A DNA stretch of 64,000 nt, from the NCBI RefSeq assembly GCF_041320605.1, contig NZ_CP166679.1:1302001-1366000 (forward strand), in the 5' to 3' direction. Made by a program: the position numbers and the translations under genes. The stretch is from Arenibacter antarcticus. Lineage in GTDB: Bacteria; Bacteroidota; Bacteroidia; Flavobacteriales; Flavobacteriaceae. Within the stretch, counting starts at the first letter, position 1. Each line of letters starts with the position of its first letter. This document shows positions 44,578 to 54,290 of this stretch, one piece after another. The notes beneath the pieces were generated by a model, which had not been told where the DNA came from, did no database searches, and was given only the letters and a program-made list of their open reading frames with translations.

Positions 44578-44606
44578 CAAAAATACATTTTTTAATGTTA
44601 AAACAA
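44578..44606 (-). promoter_or_regulatory. mntR operon promoter with palindromic operator
   Basis: TTG (44604-44606), an 18-base spacer and TATTTTTG (44578-44585) form a good Bacteroidota promoter for the operon. The spacer contains ACATT-TTTT-AATGT (44585-44598), an inverted repeat overlapping the -7 box. This is a sensible binding site for the encoded repressor, which is inference. Confidence 0.6.
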
Positions 44607-44744
44607 ATTATTAGCTAAGCCTAAATTATATTTTGAACTAATGGATAATATTTAATATTTAGCTCTAATTCTACTGTCAATCACCTTATTAGCATAGGCT
44701 AGAACCATTGAAGACAAGTAATAGCCGATAATGCGGCCTAGGAT

Positions 44745-45070
44745 TGGGCAAGTATACCACTGCAAGGAACCACCATAGTGACCACCAAAGACGAAGGGGG
44801 TTATTATATCTTAAAAGCCCCAGCGGGCTCATATCCCCTTAATTGTAAAAGTACTGGCTATAAAACTGCGGAAAAAACTATTACCATAAACTCAAATACC
44901 TAAGAAAGGATCAACTTTTACCTTCGTGAGGATGTTATGGGCTTAGACCAAGTAGCGGTTACCGGCACAAAACCGATACACGAAATCCCCCCCCTGATAG
45001 CCAGTAGAAAGAATGCACCCCTTAGACTACCCGCTATGGTATTGAGTAATAAACATTTTAAGGCAAAAGC
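44745..45070 (+). pseudogene. Decayed TonB-dependent receptor fragment
   Basis: No intact frame exists, but translation of pieces is clear. From 44766 one frame gives GTTIVTTKDEGGYYILKAPA and then STGYKTAEKTITI, the carboxypeptidase-regulatory domain of TonB receptors. After a stop it continues with FYLREDVMGLDQVAVTGTK, the start of a plug domain. The barrel is missing. The remnant lies upstream of the lycopene cyclase gene and is in the same direction. The limits are approximate. Confidence 0.7.
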
Positions 45071-45274
45071 CCGTTATTTTTAATAGTTGGATGCCGATCA
45101 ATTATTGGGTATCCTGCGAGACTAGTATACCATTAAGAAATAGAAAACAAAATATAACAAGAAGGCATCATGAATTATAGTTTTGTTCTTAGTATTTTTG
45201 AGCAGTTCAAGGGGGCTTAGACAGCTTACACCTCTATTGATCGTGACAGTATAACGGCAACACATTACTTTTTC

Positions 45275-46423
45275 ATGACCACTTACGATTATATCATTGT
45301 TGGCGCAGGTGCATCCGGCTTAATGCTTGCCGATGCGCTAGGAAGGGATGTGTTTTTTTCAAAGAAATCTATCTTATTACTGGAAAAGGACAATAAGCAA
45401 AAAAACGACCGCACCTGGTGTTTTTGGGAAACCGGAGAGGGCAGCTTTAACAGTGTGCTCCACAAAAGCTGGAATCGGATATTTTTTGCTGGAGAGGTCT
45501 ATTCGGAACAACTTAACCTTAGCCCCTATGCCTATAAAATGGTCCGTGGGGAGGACTTTTACGACACCTATTTAAAGCGACTAAAAACCTATCCCAATAT
45601 TTCCTTCGCCTTGGGAACAGTTACGGACATACAGAATAAAAACGCTCTCGTACAGATAACCACTGCTACCACCATATACCATGCAAAAAAGGTGTTTAAC
45701 AGCGTATTTGATTACAAAAAGCTATTAGAACAAAAGAAGTATCCCGTGTTACAACAGCATTTTTTGGGTTGGTTTATAAAAACAGAACACCCCTTATTTG
45801 ATGTTGATCAGGCTACCTTTATGGATTTTTCCATTCCTCAAAAAGGAAACACTAGGTTTATGTATGTACTTCCAACCTCAACAACAGAAGCTTTAATAGA
45901 ATACACCCTCTTTTCAAAAGAAGTATTGTCGGTTGCAGCATATGAAGAAGGCCTAAAAACTTATATCAAAGATCATTTAGGCTGTGAGAACTATGTTATA
46001 ACAAACCACGAAAAAGGAAATATTCCTATGAGCTGTTTCAATTTTAATGCCTATAACAGCCCCAATATTTTGCATATTGGCATTTCTGGCGGATGGGCAA
46101 AACCCAGTTCTGGTTACACCTTTATGCATTCCTATAAAAAAGTCCAACAATTAATCCCATTTCTAAAGAAAGACCTCCCTTTGGATAGGTTTAACAAAAA
46201 AAACAGATTCTGGTTTTATGACCTACTTCTTCTAGATATTTTGGATAAAGAAAATAGTAAGGGCCGATTAATATTTGAACAACTATTTAAAAACCAACGT
46301 CCACAAAACATATTTAAATTTTTGGATGAGGAGACCTCCTTTTGGGAAGATCTTCAAATAATAGCCGCCTGCCCCAAAAAAGAATTTATTTCGGCATTGC
46401 TACGTAGAATATTCAAAATTTAA
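45275..46423 (+). CDS. crtY: Lycopene beta-cyclase (CrtY-type)
   Basis: A flavoprotein of 382 residues that cyclises lycopene ends in carotenoid synthesis. The FAD-binding motif IIVGAGASGLMLADAL starts at residue 7, then the family motif NDRTWCFWE near 47, and ISGGWAKPSSGYTFMHS near 265 with the second conserved flavin-contact region. Length is typical of the CrtY/CrtL group. A prenyl diphosphate synthase gene is about 3.5 kb downstream, in the same chromosomal neighbourhood, which could supply precursor. It is not clustered with crtB/crtI in this window. Confidence 0.9.
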   Translation: MTTYDYIIVGAGASGLMLADALGRDVFFSKKSILLLEKDNKQKNDRTWCFWETGEGSFNSVLHKSWNRIFFAGEVYSEQLNLSPYAYKMVRGEDFYDTYLKRLKTYPNISFALGTVTDIQNKNALVQITTATTIYHAKKVFNSVFDYKKLLEQKKYPVLQQHFLGWFIKTEHPLFDVDQATFMDFSIPQKGNTRFMYVLPTSTTEALIEYTLFSKEVLSVAAYEEGLKTYIKDHLGCENYVITNHEKGNIPMSCFNFNAYNSPNILHIGISGGWAKPSSGYTFMHSYKKVQQLIPFLKKDLPLDRFNKKNRFWFYDLLLLDILDKENSKGRLIFEQLFKNQRPQNIFKFLDEETSFWEDLQIIAACPKKEFISALLRRIFKI

Positions 46424-46519
46424 CATGCTTAATCTAAACGATTTTTGTAATATCCTTACTTTTAAAAGATCTCCATTATATTAGGGGAATTTACCACTAA
46501 GCACCATTAAACAATTTAG

Positions 46520-49500
46520 ATGAGAATCCAATTTTCGAAAAGTAATATACTTTCCTTATTTTTAGTAGCTACCCTCTTTTTATCGTGTAAACAAGATCCA
46601 AATCTACAAGAGGAACCCTTACTTATTATTAAGGAAGACTCCCTGACTATAGATCTCAGGTTTAAGGAAATCCAGGATAATGTACCCGTACAGGTTTCGG
46701 AAGGCCTAACAATTTCCTTATGGGCATCGGACTCTTTAGCACCGGACCCAGTTTCCATGTCCATAGATGATGAGGGAAACATCTACTTAACCAGGACCAA
46801 TCGCCAAAAAAATTCAGAATTCGACATCAGGGGGTTTAGGGAATGGATGACCCCTTCCATTGCATTACAAACGGTGGAAGACAGAAGGAAATTTTTACAT
46901 CAGACCTTTGCAACTGCTAAAAGTGAAGAAAACAATTGGCTAAAAGATCTAAATAAAGATAGTATCCACGATTGGCGCGACCTTACCGTTCAAAAAGATG
47001 AGGTTTGGAAACTACAAGATCTTAACAAGAATGGCAAGGCCGATGTGGCCACTAGGATAATTAACGACTTTAATGAGGAGGTATCCGACGTGGCCGGAGC
47101 CCTCCTAGTCAGGAAGAACGACATATTTGTGGGCATTGCCCCTGACATGTGGCGATTTACAGATGACAATGGGGACGGAATAATGAACAAAAAAACCTCT
47201 ATCTCCCATGGCTACGGGGTGCATATTGGTTTTGGTGGCCACGGCATGTCCGGTGCCATAGAAGGTCCCGATGGCAGGATATATTGGGGAATTGGCGATA
47301 TAGGGGCCAATATCACCACAGCGAACGGCACCAACCATAAATATCCCAACCAAGGCGTAATCGTAAGGGCCAATCCTGATGGGAGCGATTTTGAGGTTTT
47401 TGCAGCGGGATTGCGTAACACCCACGAATTTGTGTTTGACGAGTACGGTAATATCATAAGCTCTGATAACGACGGAGACCACCGTGGGGAGAGCGAAAGA
47501 TTGGTCTATATAGTGGAAGGTTCGGATGCAGGATGGCGTTCCAATTGGCAATATGGAAAATATACCGACCCAAAAAACAATGGCTATAACGTGTGGATGG
47601 ATGAGAAACTATTTGTTCCACGTTGGGAAAACCAAGCAGCGTACATTATCCCTCCAATTACAAACTTTCATAATGGTCCTACCGGAATGGCCTACAATCC
47701 AGGTACGGCCTTGGGCAAGGAATGGCGGAATAAATTTTTCTTGGTCGAGTTTGTCGGGAATCCCAGCAGATCCCATATTTGGAGCTTCGACCTAAAACAA
47801 AAAGGAGCCTCTTTCGAATTATATACCGAACAAGATATCCTAACTGGTATACTTCCTACCGGCATCCGATTTGCCCCCGATGGCGCGCTGTATATTGCAG
47901 ATTGGATCAACGGATGGGACACCAAAAACTACGGTAGGGTATGGAAATTGGACGTAGCCGAAAACAAGAACGATCTTGCCGCCGAAAGAAGAGAGACAGA
48001 ACGCCTAATGACTGTTAGTTACGCTGACCAAAGTTTAGGTAAGCTAACCCAGTTATTGTCCTACCCCGATATGCGCATAAGACAGAAAGCACAATTTGAA
48101 TTGGTTGCCAGGGACAAGAATGGCTTAATAGGCCTAAAAACAGCAATAGAGCAAAACAATAATCAAATGGCCCGGGTCCATGGTATCTGGGGCATAGGCC
48201 AATTGGCAAGACATAAAAGGGGTAGAGCAGCCTTACTGATGCCTTTATTGCAGGACAATGATGCGGAAATTATAGCTCAAACTGCCAAAATTTTAGGGGA
48301 TTTAAAATATAAAGAGGCAGGAATACACTTAATCCCCCTACTTCATCATGAGAATGCTAGGGTACAGTTCTTTGCCGCCCAAGCCTTGGGTAGAATACAG
48401 GAAAATAAGGCGATTAAACCGTTATTGACTATGTTGGAGGCCAATAATGATGAAGATCTTTACCTTAGACATGCCGCCGTTCTGGCGCTTTCAAGAATTG
48501 GAGAAATACAACCAATGGTAGATTTGGCGCAAAGCAATAACCCTAGTTTACGCATAGCCGCAGTATTGGTCTTAAGAAGGTTACAGAACCACAATGTGGC
48601 TCTATTTTTAAAGGATCAGGATGAATATATTGTCACCGAAGCTGCAAGGGCTATCAATGACGATTGGTCCATAGAAAATGCACTCCCAGCCTTGGCCTTG
48701 CTATTAAAAGAAGAACGATTTACTTCCGATCCGCTGCTGCGTAGAAGCATAAATGCCGCGCTTAGGGTGGGTGGAGAAAAAGAGCTGGATCTCTTGATTA
48801 ATTTTGCAAGAAGATCAAATGTATCCGCAACATTGAGAAGTGAAGCTTTGGCAACCATCGGCACATGGGCCTCCCCTTCCGTATTAGATAGAGTAGATGG
48901 GAGGTATAGGGGCGAAATAAGAAGGGACGCCAACGTAGTACGACAAAAATTGGAAAAGTATATCCCCGAATTCCTAACCGACACCAATCCCGATATACTA
49001 GCGGCATTGGCAAAAACCATACGCATTTTAAAAATAGTTGGGTATAACTCCGAAATGGCAAAGACCCTAAAAACCCATGCGTCTCCTAAAGTAAGGGCGG
49101 AAATGTTATTGACACTTGGGGATTTGAAATACGATAACATTGAAGAGGTAATGGAAATAGGAATGCGTGATAAAGATCGACAAGTACGCACCGCAGCCTT
49201 GGGCTTAATCACCCAATTGGATATAGATTCGGAAAAACTCCCCACTATTGTAGCTCCCATTTTTAAGAATGGCTCTATTGCCGAGCAGCAAAAAATGTTA
49301 AGTGTACTGGGAGAAATGCCTATTGAAAAGACCCGTAGGGTCCTAAGTTCCTTAATTGATCAGGCGATTGCCAATACCCTTTCCAATGGGGTAATCCTAG
49401 ATTTGACCGAAGCAGTGGAAGCCAGTAAATCCGAGGTATTAATTGCTCAGTTAAAGCAGATAAATTCCGATGGAAATGACTTGGACGGATATGTGGAAAC

Positions 49501-49930
49501 ACTAAACGGAGGAAACCAAAGAGAAGGATATAAATATTTTAACAATAATTCCGCAGGGCAATGTGTGCGATGCCATTCCGTAAACGGACAAGGTGGAACA
49601 GTAGGCCCTCCGATGGATAATATCGGCACTATTTTAAGCAGGGAAGAAATCTTGGAGTCCTTAATTCATCCCAGCACACGTTTGGCTCCCGGCTATGGTA
49701 CAGTAACCCTTACTTTAAAGGAAGGACAAGTAGTAACAGGAATTCTGGAATCGGAAAGTATAGACAAATTGGTCTTAAGAACTTCAGATGCAGAGCCCTT
49801 GATCATTGCAGCCTCCAGAATAGAAAAGCGACAAAATATGGCCTCTGGAATGCCCCCAATGGGAAGTGTAATGTCCAAAAGGGAACTACGGGACGTTATA
49901 GAATTCTTGGCAAATTTGAAGAAAGAGTAG
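46520..49930 (+). CDS. PVC-type haem/HEAT-repeat lipoprotein
   Basis: A 1136-residue exported lipoprotein (SLFLVATLFLSC lipobox). Residues about 50-480 form a PQQ-glucose-dehydrogenase-like beta-propeller (GPDGRIYWGIGDIG, FAPDGALYIADWINGWD). Residues about 500-880 are HEAT repeats with many short Ala/Leu helices. The C-terminal part is a c-type cytochrome with CVRCH (CXXCH) near 1010 and a GXXXXMP-type methionine ligand likely in GMPPMG. This matches the 'PVC-type haem-binding CxxCH' family. The substrate is unknown, but such proteins are thought to oxidise sugars. It is transcribed alone. Confidence 0.88.
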   Translation: MRIQFSKSNILSLFLVATLFLSCKQDPNLQEEPLLIIKEDSLTIDLRFKEIQDNVPVQVSEGLTISLWASDSLAPDPVSMSIDDEGNIYLTRTNRQKNSEFDIRGFREWMTPSIALQTVEDRRKFLHQTFATAKSEENNWLKDLNKDSIHDWRDLTVQKDEVWKLQDLNKNGKADVATRIINDFNEEVSDVAGALLVRKNDIFVGIAPDMWRFTDDNGDGIMNKKTSISHGYGVHIGFGGHGMSGAIEGPDGRIYWGIGDIGANITTANGTNHKYPNQGVIVRANPDGSDFEVFAAGLRNTHEFVFDEYGNIISSDNDGDHRGESERLVYIVEGSDAGWRSNWQYGKYTDPKNNGYNVWMDEKLFVPRWENQAAYIIPPITNFHNGPTGMAYNPGTALGKEWRNKFFLVEFVGNPSRSHIWSFDLKQKGASFELYTEQDILTGILPTGIRFAPDGALYIADWINGWDTKNYGRVWKLDVAENKNDLAAERRETERLMTVSYADQSLGKLTQLLSYPDMRIRQKAQFELVARDKNGLIGLKTAIEQNNNQMARVHGIWGIGQLARHKRGRAALLMPLLQDNDAEIIAQTAKILGDLKYKEAGIHLIPLLHHENARVQFFAAQALGRIQENKAIKPLLTMLEANNDEDLYLRHAAVLALSRIGEIQPMVDLAQSNNPSLRIAAVLVLRRLQNHNVALFLKDQDEYIVTEAARAINDDWSIENALPALALLLKEERFTSDPLLRRSINAALRVGGEKELDLLINFARRSNVSATLRSEALATIGTWASPSVLDRVDGRYRGEIRRDANVVRQKLEKYIPEFLTDTNPDILAALAKTIRILKIVGYNSEMAKTLKTHASPKVRAEMLLTLGDLKYDNIEEVMEIGMRDKDRQVRTAALGLITQLDIDSEKLPTIVAPIFKNGSIAEQQKMLSVLGEMPIEKTRRVLSSLIDQAIANTLSNGVILDLTEAVEASKSEVLIAQLKQINSDGNDLDGYVETLNGGNQREGYKYFNNNSAGQCVRCHSVNGQGGTVGPPMDNIGTILSREEILESLIHPSTRLAPGYGTVTLTLKEGQVVTGILESESIDKLVLRTSDAEPLIIAASRIEKRQNMASGMPPMGSVMSKRELRDVIEFLANLKKE

Positions 49931-49976
49931 TGTTCAGATTGAAACAACCTCTTCGTTCTTCATATTAATTAACAAC

Positions 49977-50951
49977 TTAAACCTCCCGCTTCATTAGGGA
50001 GGTTCCAAATTGTCTTAGTAGTTCTTTTTTCGATTGATCTATAGGAAGTTGCTCCAAAATGGCAAATGCTTTCTGAGTATAAAATTCAATTTCCTTTAAT
50101 GTGTGGGCAACCGCACCGGTTTCTATATATAGCGCTTTAACCGTGGAAATCTTGTCTGCAGCTTCCCTTGGTTTTATGGAAAACAAATGTTCCAATTCCC
50201 GGATCTGGGTAGCATTCCCCAACTCCAAGGCCTTTAGGTACATGAAAGTTTTTTTGTTGACCATAATATCTCCTCCCACCTGTTTGCCAAAATTCTTGGG
50301 ATTGCCAAAAGCATCCAAATAATCGTCCTGTAATTGAAAAGCGATTCCCAAATACAAACCAAAATCATAGATTACATCCTGGACCGGTTTGGGTTGTTCC
50401 GCGATTATTGCACCCATCTTCATGGCCGCTCCTACCAACACCGCTGTCTTGTATTGGATCATTAATAGGTACTCTGGAATACTTACATCATCCCTGTTCT
50501 CAAAATCTACATCGTATTGTTGCCCCTCACATACCTCCAAGGCAGTTTTACTAAATAAATGCATCAATTTTTTAAACATAGCATCAGGATAGCTTTCCAA
50601 AAGCTGATAACTATAGATCAGCATAGCATCACCCGATAAAATTCCAGTATTTACATCCCATTTTTCATGCACGGTCTGCTTGCCTCTACGCAGTGGGGCA
50701 CCGTCCATAATATCATCATGCACCAAGGAAAAATTATGGAACACCTCAATGGCCAAAGCTGCATCCATCGCCTTTTTATAATCGGCTCCAAAAATATCGG
50801 TCGCCATAAGAGTGAGCACGGGGCGTAATCGTTTTCCCCCAAGATGTAATATATAGGATATTGGCCCATAAAGATTTAGAGGCTCCTTAATTTGATCTTT
50901 ACTTTCTAAATAAGCTATAAAATTGGAACGATAAAGGTCAATTTTCGGCAT
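49977..50951 (-). CDS. Polyprenyl (geranylgeranyl) diphosphate synthase
   Basis: An all-helical trans-prenyltransferase of 324 residues. The first aspartate-rich motif is DDIMD at 79-83 with basic GAPLRRG after it. GKRLRP lies at 39-44, and the second aspartate-rich motif is DDYLD near 208. The sequence around the first motif (DD with two residues between) suits a geranylgeranyl-type product, which feeds carotenoid synthesis. ATG 50951 (MPKIDLYRSN) is preferred to 50996. It is convergent with the haem lipoprotein gene. Confidence 0.9.
   Translation of the reverse strand: MPKIDLYRSNFIAYLESKDQIKEPLNLYGPISYILHLGGKRLRPVLTLMATDIFGADYKKAMDAALAIEVFHNFSLVHDDIMDGAPLRRGKQTVHEKWDVNTGILSGDAMLIYSYQLLESYPDAMFKKLMHLFSKTALEVCEGQQYDVDFENRDDVSIPEYLLMIQYKTAVLVGAAMKMGAIIAEQPKPVQDVIYDFGLYLGIAFQLQDDYLDAFGNPKNFGKQVGGDIMVNKKTFMYLKALELGNATQIRELEHLFSIKPREAADKISTVKALYIETGAVAHTLKEIEFYTQKAFAILEQLPIDQSKKELLRQFGTSLMKREV
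49980..50004. terminator. Hairpin at the convergent gene ends
   Basis: AACCTCCC (49980-49987) pairs perfectly with GGGAGGTT (49997-50004), inside the last codons of the prenyl synthase gene. It could slow transcription from both sides, but no T-run follows closely. Confidence 0.3.
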
Positions 50952-51058
50952 ATTGATATTTTTTTTCAAAAATACACCAAACAGGGCACTATGCATAAGG
51001 AAATAACAAGTTCATAAACCAAAGGGAATAGAACCACTAAAAAACTTAGGAAACTTTA

Positions 51059-51088
51059 TTGGTTTTCGGAGTTTCCTGCTTATCTTTG
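51059..51088 (+). promoter_or_regulatory. Strong promoter of tetR, likely leaderless start
   Basis: TTG at 51059-51061, exactly 19 bases of spacer, then TATCTTTG at 51081-51088 match the Bacteroidota promoter. The next gene starts at 51097. Transcription would begin almost at the ATG, giving little or no leader. Confidence 0.75.
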
Positions 51089-51096
51089 CCGACCTT

Positions 51097-51702
51097 ATGA
51101 AGGAAATAATTTTAGACAAGGCTACGGAAATGTTTTTAAACCTAGGTTTTAAAAGCGTTACAATGGATGATCTGGCCAATGAAGTAGGGATTTCCAAAAA
51201 AACAATATACACCCATTACGAAAACAAAACGAAATTGGTGCAGGAGTGCACTACGCGTCTTTTTAATAAAATAAATGAGGGTATTGATACTATTTGTGCC
51301 ATCGGTAAAAATCCGATCGAAGAGTTGTACGACATTAAGAAATACGTGATTTTCCATTTAAAAGATGAAAAATCGTCCCCCCAATACCAATTGCAAAAAT
51401 ACTATCCCAAAATTTTCCGCCATATAAACGCCAAGCAAAGTGAGCTTATGCAGAAGTGTACCATCAATAACCTAAATAGGGGCTTGGAAATGGGAATCTA
51501 TCGGGAGGATATCAATATAGATTTTGTATCCAGAATATATATATCTGGAATTTACAGTATTCAAGACCCTGAAATGTTTCCGCAACCCATTTTCCCTGTT
51601 GAGCAATTGAAAGATTTATTTCTTGAATATCATTTACGGGGCATCGTTACCCCAAAAGGCAGAAAAATATTAAATGGAGTTATTAATTCCAATCACGAAT
51701 AA
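51097..51702 (+). CDS. TetR-family regulator of the efflux operon
   Basis: A 201-residue TetR-like repressor. The DNA-binding helix-turn-helix is LGFKSVTMDDLANEVGISKKTIYTHYENK near 15-45, and the rest is the ligand-binding helical domain. The gene sits 43 bases upstream of a tolC-hlyD-RND cluster, so it probably controls the pump and may be lifted by a pump substrate. The promoter just upstream gives a nearly leaderless transcript. Confidence 0.93.
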   Translation: MKEIILDKATEMFLNLGFKSVTMDDLANEVGISKKTIYTHYENKTKLVQECTTRLFNKINEGIDTICAIGKNPIEELYDIKKYVIFHLKDEKSSPQYQLQKYYPKIFRHINAKQSELMQKCTINNLNRGLEMGIYREDINIDFVSRIYISGIYSIQDPEMFPQPIFPVEQLKDLFLEYHLRGIVTPKGRKILNGVINSNHE

Positions 51703-51745
51703 GGACCACTAGATCACCAATTTTTAAAACTGTAAACACACTTGT

Positions 51746-53083
51746 ATGAGAAATAGCTTAACAATACTCTTAGTGCTATTCGTTTCTTGGGCAAATGCCC
51801 AAGAGCAAACCTATAATTTCACCTTGCAACAAGCTATTGAATTTGCCTTGGAAAATAATTATAGCGCCATAAATGCCGATCGCGATTTAATAGATGCCCA
51901 AAAGCAAAAATGGGAAACCATTGCCACCGGACTGCCCCAGATATCGGGAGACATCAGTTATCAAAATCAACTTAAACAACAGGTATCCTTAATTCCGGCC
52001 GAATTTGGTGGTGGAGAACCGGGAACATTTATCCCTATTGTTTTTGGCCAGCCACAGACGGCCAATGCTACCGCTACCTTAAGGCAACAATTATTTGACG
52101 GTTCTTACCTAGTAGGTATCCAAGCTGCTAAAACCTTTATTAAATATAGCCAGAACAGCAAGGAAAAGACAGATTTAGAAGTACGCAAATCGGTTGTGGA
52201 AGCTTATGGAAATGTGTTATTGGCAACAGAAAGTGTGGATATATTGAATAAGAACAAAGCAAATCTGGAAAAAAATCTTTTCGAAACCCAAAAGCTTTAT
52301 GAAAATGGTTTGGGTGAGGAAGAAAGTGTAGAACAATTACAAATCACCTTATCCTCCATAAACAACCAATTAAAGAATTCTCTACGCCTTAAGGATATTA
52401 CCTTACAGATGTTGAATTTACTTTTGGGCATCGACATTAATGCCCCTACCCAATTATTAGAGAATCTAAACGATTTGGCTCAGCAGCAGATAAGGCCCGA
52501 CCTTTTGGAAACCGATTTTATAATGGAGAATAATGTGGATTTTAAAATTATCACCAATTTAACCCAACAAAGGGAATTGGAGTTAAAGCTGCAAAAAAGC
52601 ATGGCACTTCCCACCCTCAATGCGTTCCTAAACTACGGAAGTACCTCCTACAGCGATTCCTTTAATTTTCTTAGTAGTGATGCGGAATGGTTTGATTCCT
52701 CGGTGTTTGGATTGGACCTTCATATCCCCATTTTCAGCTCGTTGGGCAGGAGTGCGAAAACCCAAAGGGCAAAAATTGCTTTGGACAAAGCAAAAACCCA
52801 ACTTTCGGAGACAGAACAAAACCTTCGTTTACAATACAAAACAGCGAAAAGCAACTACCTCTTTTCCATTGAAGAATACAACACCGCCAAAGAAAATTTA
52901 AACCTTGCAGAGCGAATAGAAAACAAAAATCAAATCAAATATGAGGAAGGTCTCGCTTCCAGCTTCGAACTGCGACAAGCCCAAACCCAATTGTACAATG
53001 CCCAACAGGAATATCTACAGTCCATGGTAGAGGTCATCAATAAAAAGACCGACTTGGAAATGGTCCTAAACAATAAATTATAA
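51746..53083 (+). CDS. TolC-family outer-membrane efflux channel
   Basis: A 445-residue protein with a signal peptide (NSLTILLVLFVSWANA) and two outer-membrane efflux repeats: coiled-coil helices (e.g. LTQQRELELKLQKSMALPTLNAFL-like) separated by short beta segments. It gives the outer-membrane tunnel of a tripartite pump with the two genes downstream, in the order tolC, hlyD, RND. Confidence 0.93.
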   Translation: MRNSLTILLVLFVSWANAQEQTYNFTLQQAIEFALENNYSAINADRDLIDAQKQKWETIATGLPQISGDISYQNQLKQQVSLIPAEFGGGEPGTFIPIVFGQPQTANATATLRQQLFDGSYLVGIQAAKTFIKYSQNSKEKTDLEVRKSVVEAYGNVLLATESVDILNKNKANLEKNLFETQKLYENGLGEEESVEQLQITLSSINNQLKNSLRLKDITLQMLNLLLGIDINAPTQLLENLNDLAQQQIRPDLLETDFIMENNVDFKIITNLTQQRELELKLQKSMALPTLNAFLNYGSTSYSDSFNFLSSDAEWFDSSVFGLDLHIPIFSSLGRSAKTQRAKIALDKAKTQLSETEQNLRLQYKTAKSNYLFSIEEYNTAKENLNLAERIENKNQIKYEEGLASSFELRQAQTQLYNAQQEYLQSMVEVINKKTDLEMVLNNKL

Positions 53084-53113
53084 ATACTAGCATCAACCAA
53101 TAAATAGCTTCTA

Positions 53114-54283
53114 ATGAAAAGATTAATTTACATAATGGCAACGGGAATAATCCTAACTTCTTGTGGGGCCGACAAACAAAAAACGGTAGACGACCTTATT
53201 TCGGAAGGAAATCTTACTGAACTTCTGTCAAAGAGGAAGGAACTCTCCGATCAACAACAGTCCACTACCACAAAAATCCAGCAATTAGATTCCGTAATAG
53301 GATCACTTCAAGGCACCAAAAACCTACCGCTGGTCACCACAGTGGTCGCAAAACCCATAAAATTTAACCACTATTTAGATCTACAGGGAGATGTACGGAC
53401 CAAACAAAATGTATTGATCTATCCTGAAATGCAGGGCATATTACAAAAAGTGTATGTAAAAGAAGGTCAGAAGGTGAGCAAAGGTCAGCTTTTAGCCACC
53501 ATAGACGATGGTGGTATGTCTAGCCAAGTGCAACAATTGGAAACACAGGCAAAATTGGCGGAAACTACTTTTGATCGCCAAAAGAGATTATGGGATCAAA
53601 AAATTGGATCGGAAATTCAGTTTTTACAGGCCAAGACCAATTACGAGGCCACCAAAAATTCGGTAGACCAGATTAAAAGTCAGGTGGGAAAATACACTAT
53701 TAGGGCTCCCTTCTCCGGAATAATAGACGATGTGATAAAAGATCAGGGAACTGTAGTGGCGCCAGGCCCAGGTTCAGAGGTATTCAGAATTGTGAACCTC
53801 TCAGAAATGTATATAGATGTAGATGTTCCAGAAACCTATTTGGGAAGCGTTGTCAAAGGCAAGGAAGCTAAAGTGTACTTTCCTGTGTTGGGAGACAGTT
53901 TAACCACCCATGTAAGACAAACGGGGAATTTTATTAACCCAAGCAACCGCTCCTTCAAAATTGAAATTCCGGTACCCAATGCCAATGGACATATTAAGCC
54001 CAATTTAACGGCAAGAGTTTCAATTAACGATTACACCAACGAAAAAGCAGTTCTTATACCTTCCAGTATGATTTCTGAGAATGCGGAAGGGGAGCAATAC
54101 GCCTTTTTAGCAGAAGAACCCAATGGTGATAATGAATCTGTAGTAAAAAGGAGTATCATTACTACCGGAAAAACCCAATTTGGTATGGTAGAAGTATTGT
54201 CAGGTATTGCTGAAGGCGATTATATAATCCAAGAAGGAGCACGAAGTGTAAAGGATGGCCAAAAAGTAAAAATAATAAACTAA
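53114..54283 (+). CDS. RND periplasmic adaptor lipoprotein (HlyD/AcrA-like)
   Basis: A 389-residue membrane fusion protein. The lipobox ILTSC near 15-18 anchors it. A coiled-coil hairpin (LETQAKLAETTFDRQKRL to QAKTNYEATKNS) is flanked by lipoyl-like halves (VYVKEGQKVSKGQLLATIDD, YTIRAPFSGIIDDV), and a beta-barrel follows. It couples the TolC-type channel to the RND permease and starts 31 bases after tolC. Confidence 0.94.
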   Translation: MKRLIYIMATGIILTSCGADKQKTVDDLISEGNLTELLSKRKELSDQQQSTTTKIQQLDSVIGSLQGTKNLPLVTTVVAKPIKFNHYLDLQGDVRTKQNVLIYPEMQGILQKVYVKEGQKVSKGQLLATIDDGGMSSQVQQLETQAKLAETTFDRQKRLWDQKIGSEIQFLQAKTNYEATKNSVDQIKSQVGKYTIRAPFSGIIDDVIKDQGTVVAPGPGSEVFRIVNLSEMYIDVDVPETYLGSVVKGKEAKVYFPVLGDSLTTHVRQTGNFINPSNRSFKIEIPVPNANGHIKPNLTARVSINDYTNEKAVLIPSSMISENAEGEQYAFLAEEPNGDNESVVKRSIITTGKTQFGMVEVLSGIAEGDYIIQEGARSVKDGQKVKIIN

Positions 54284-54290
54284 AGAGTCC

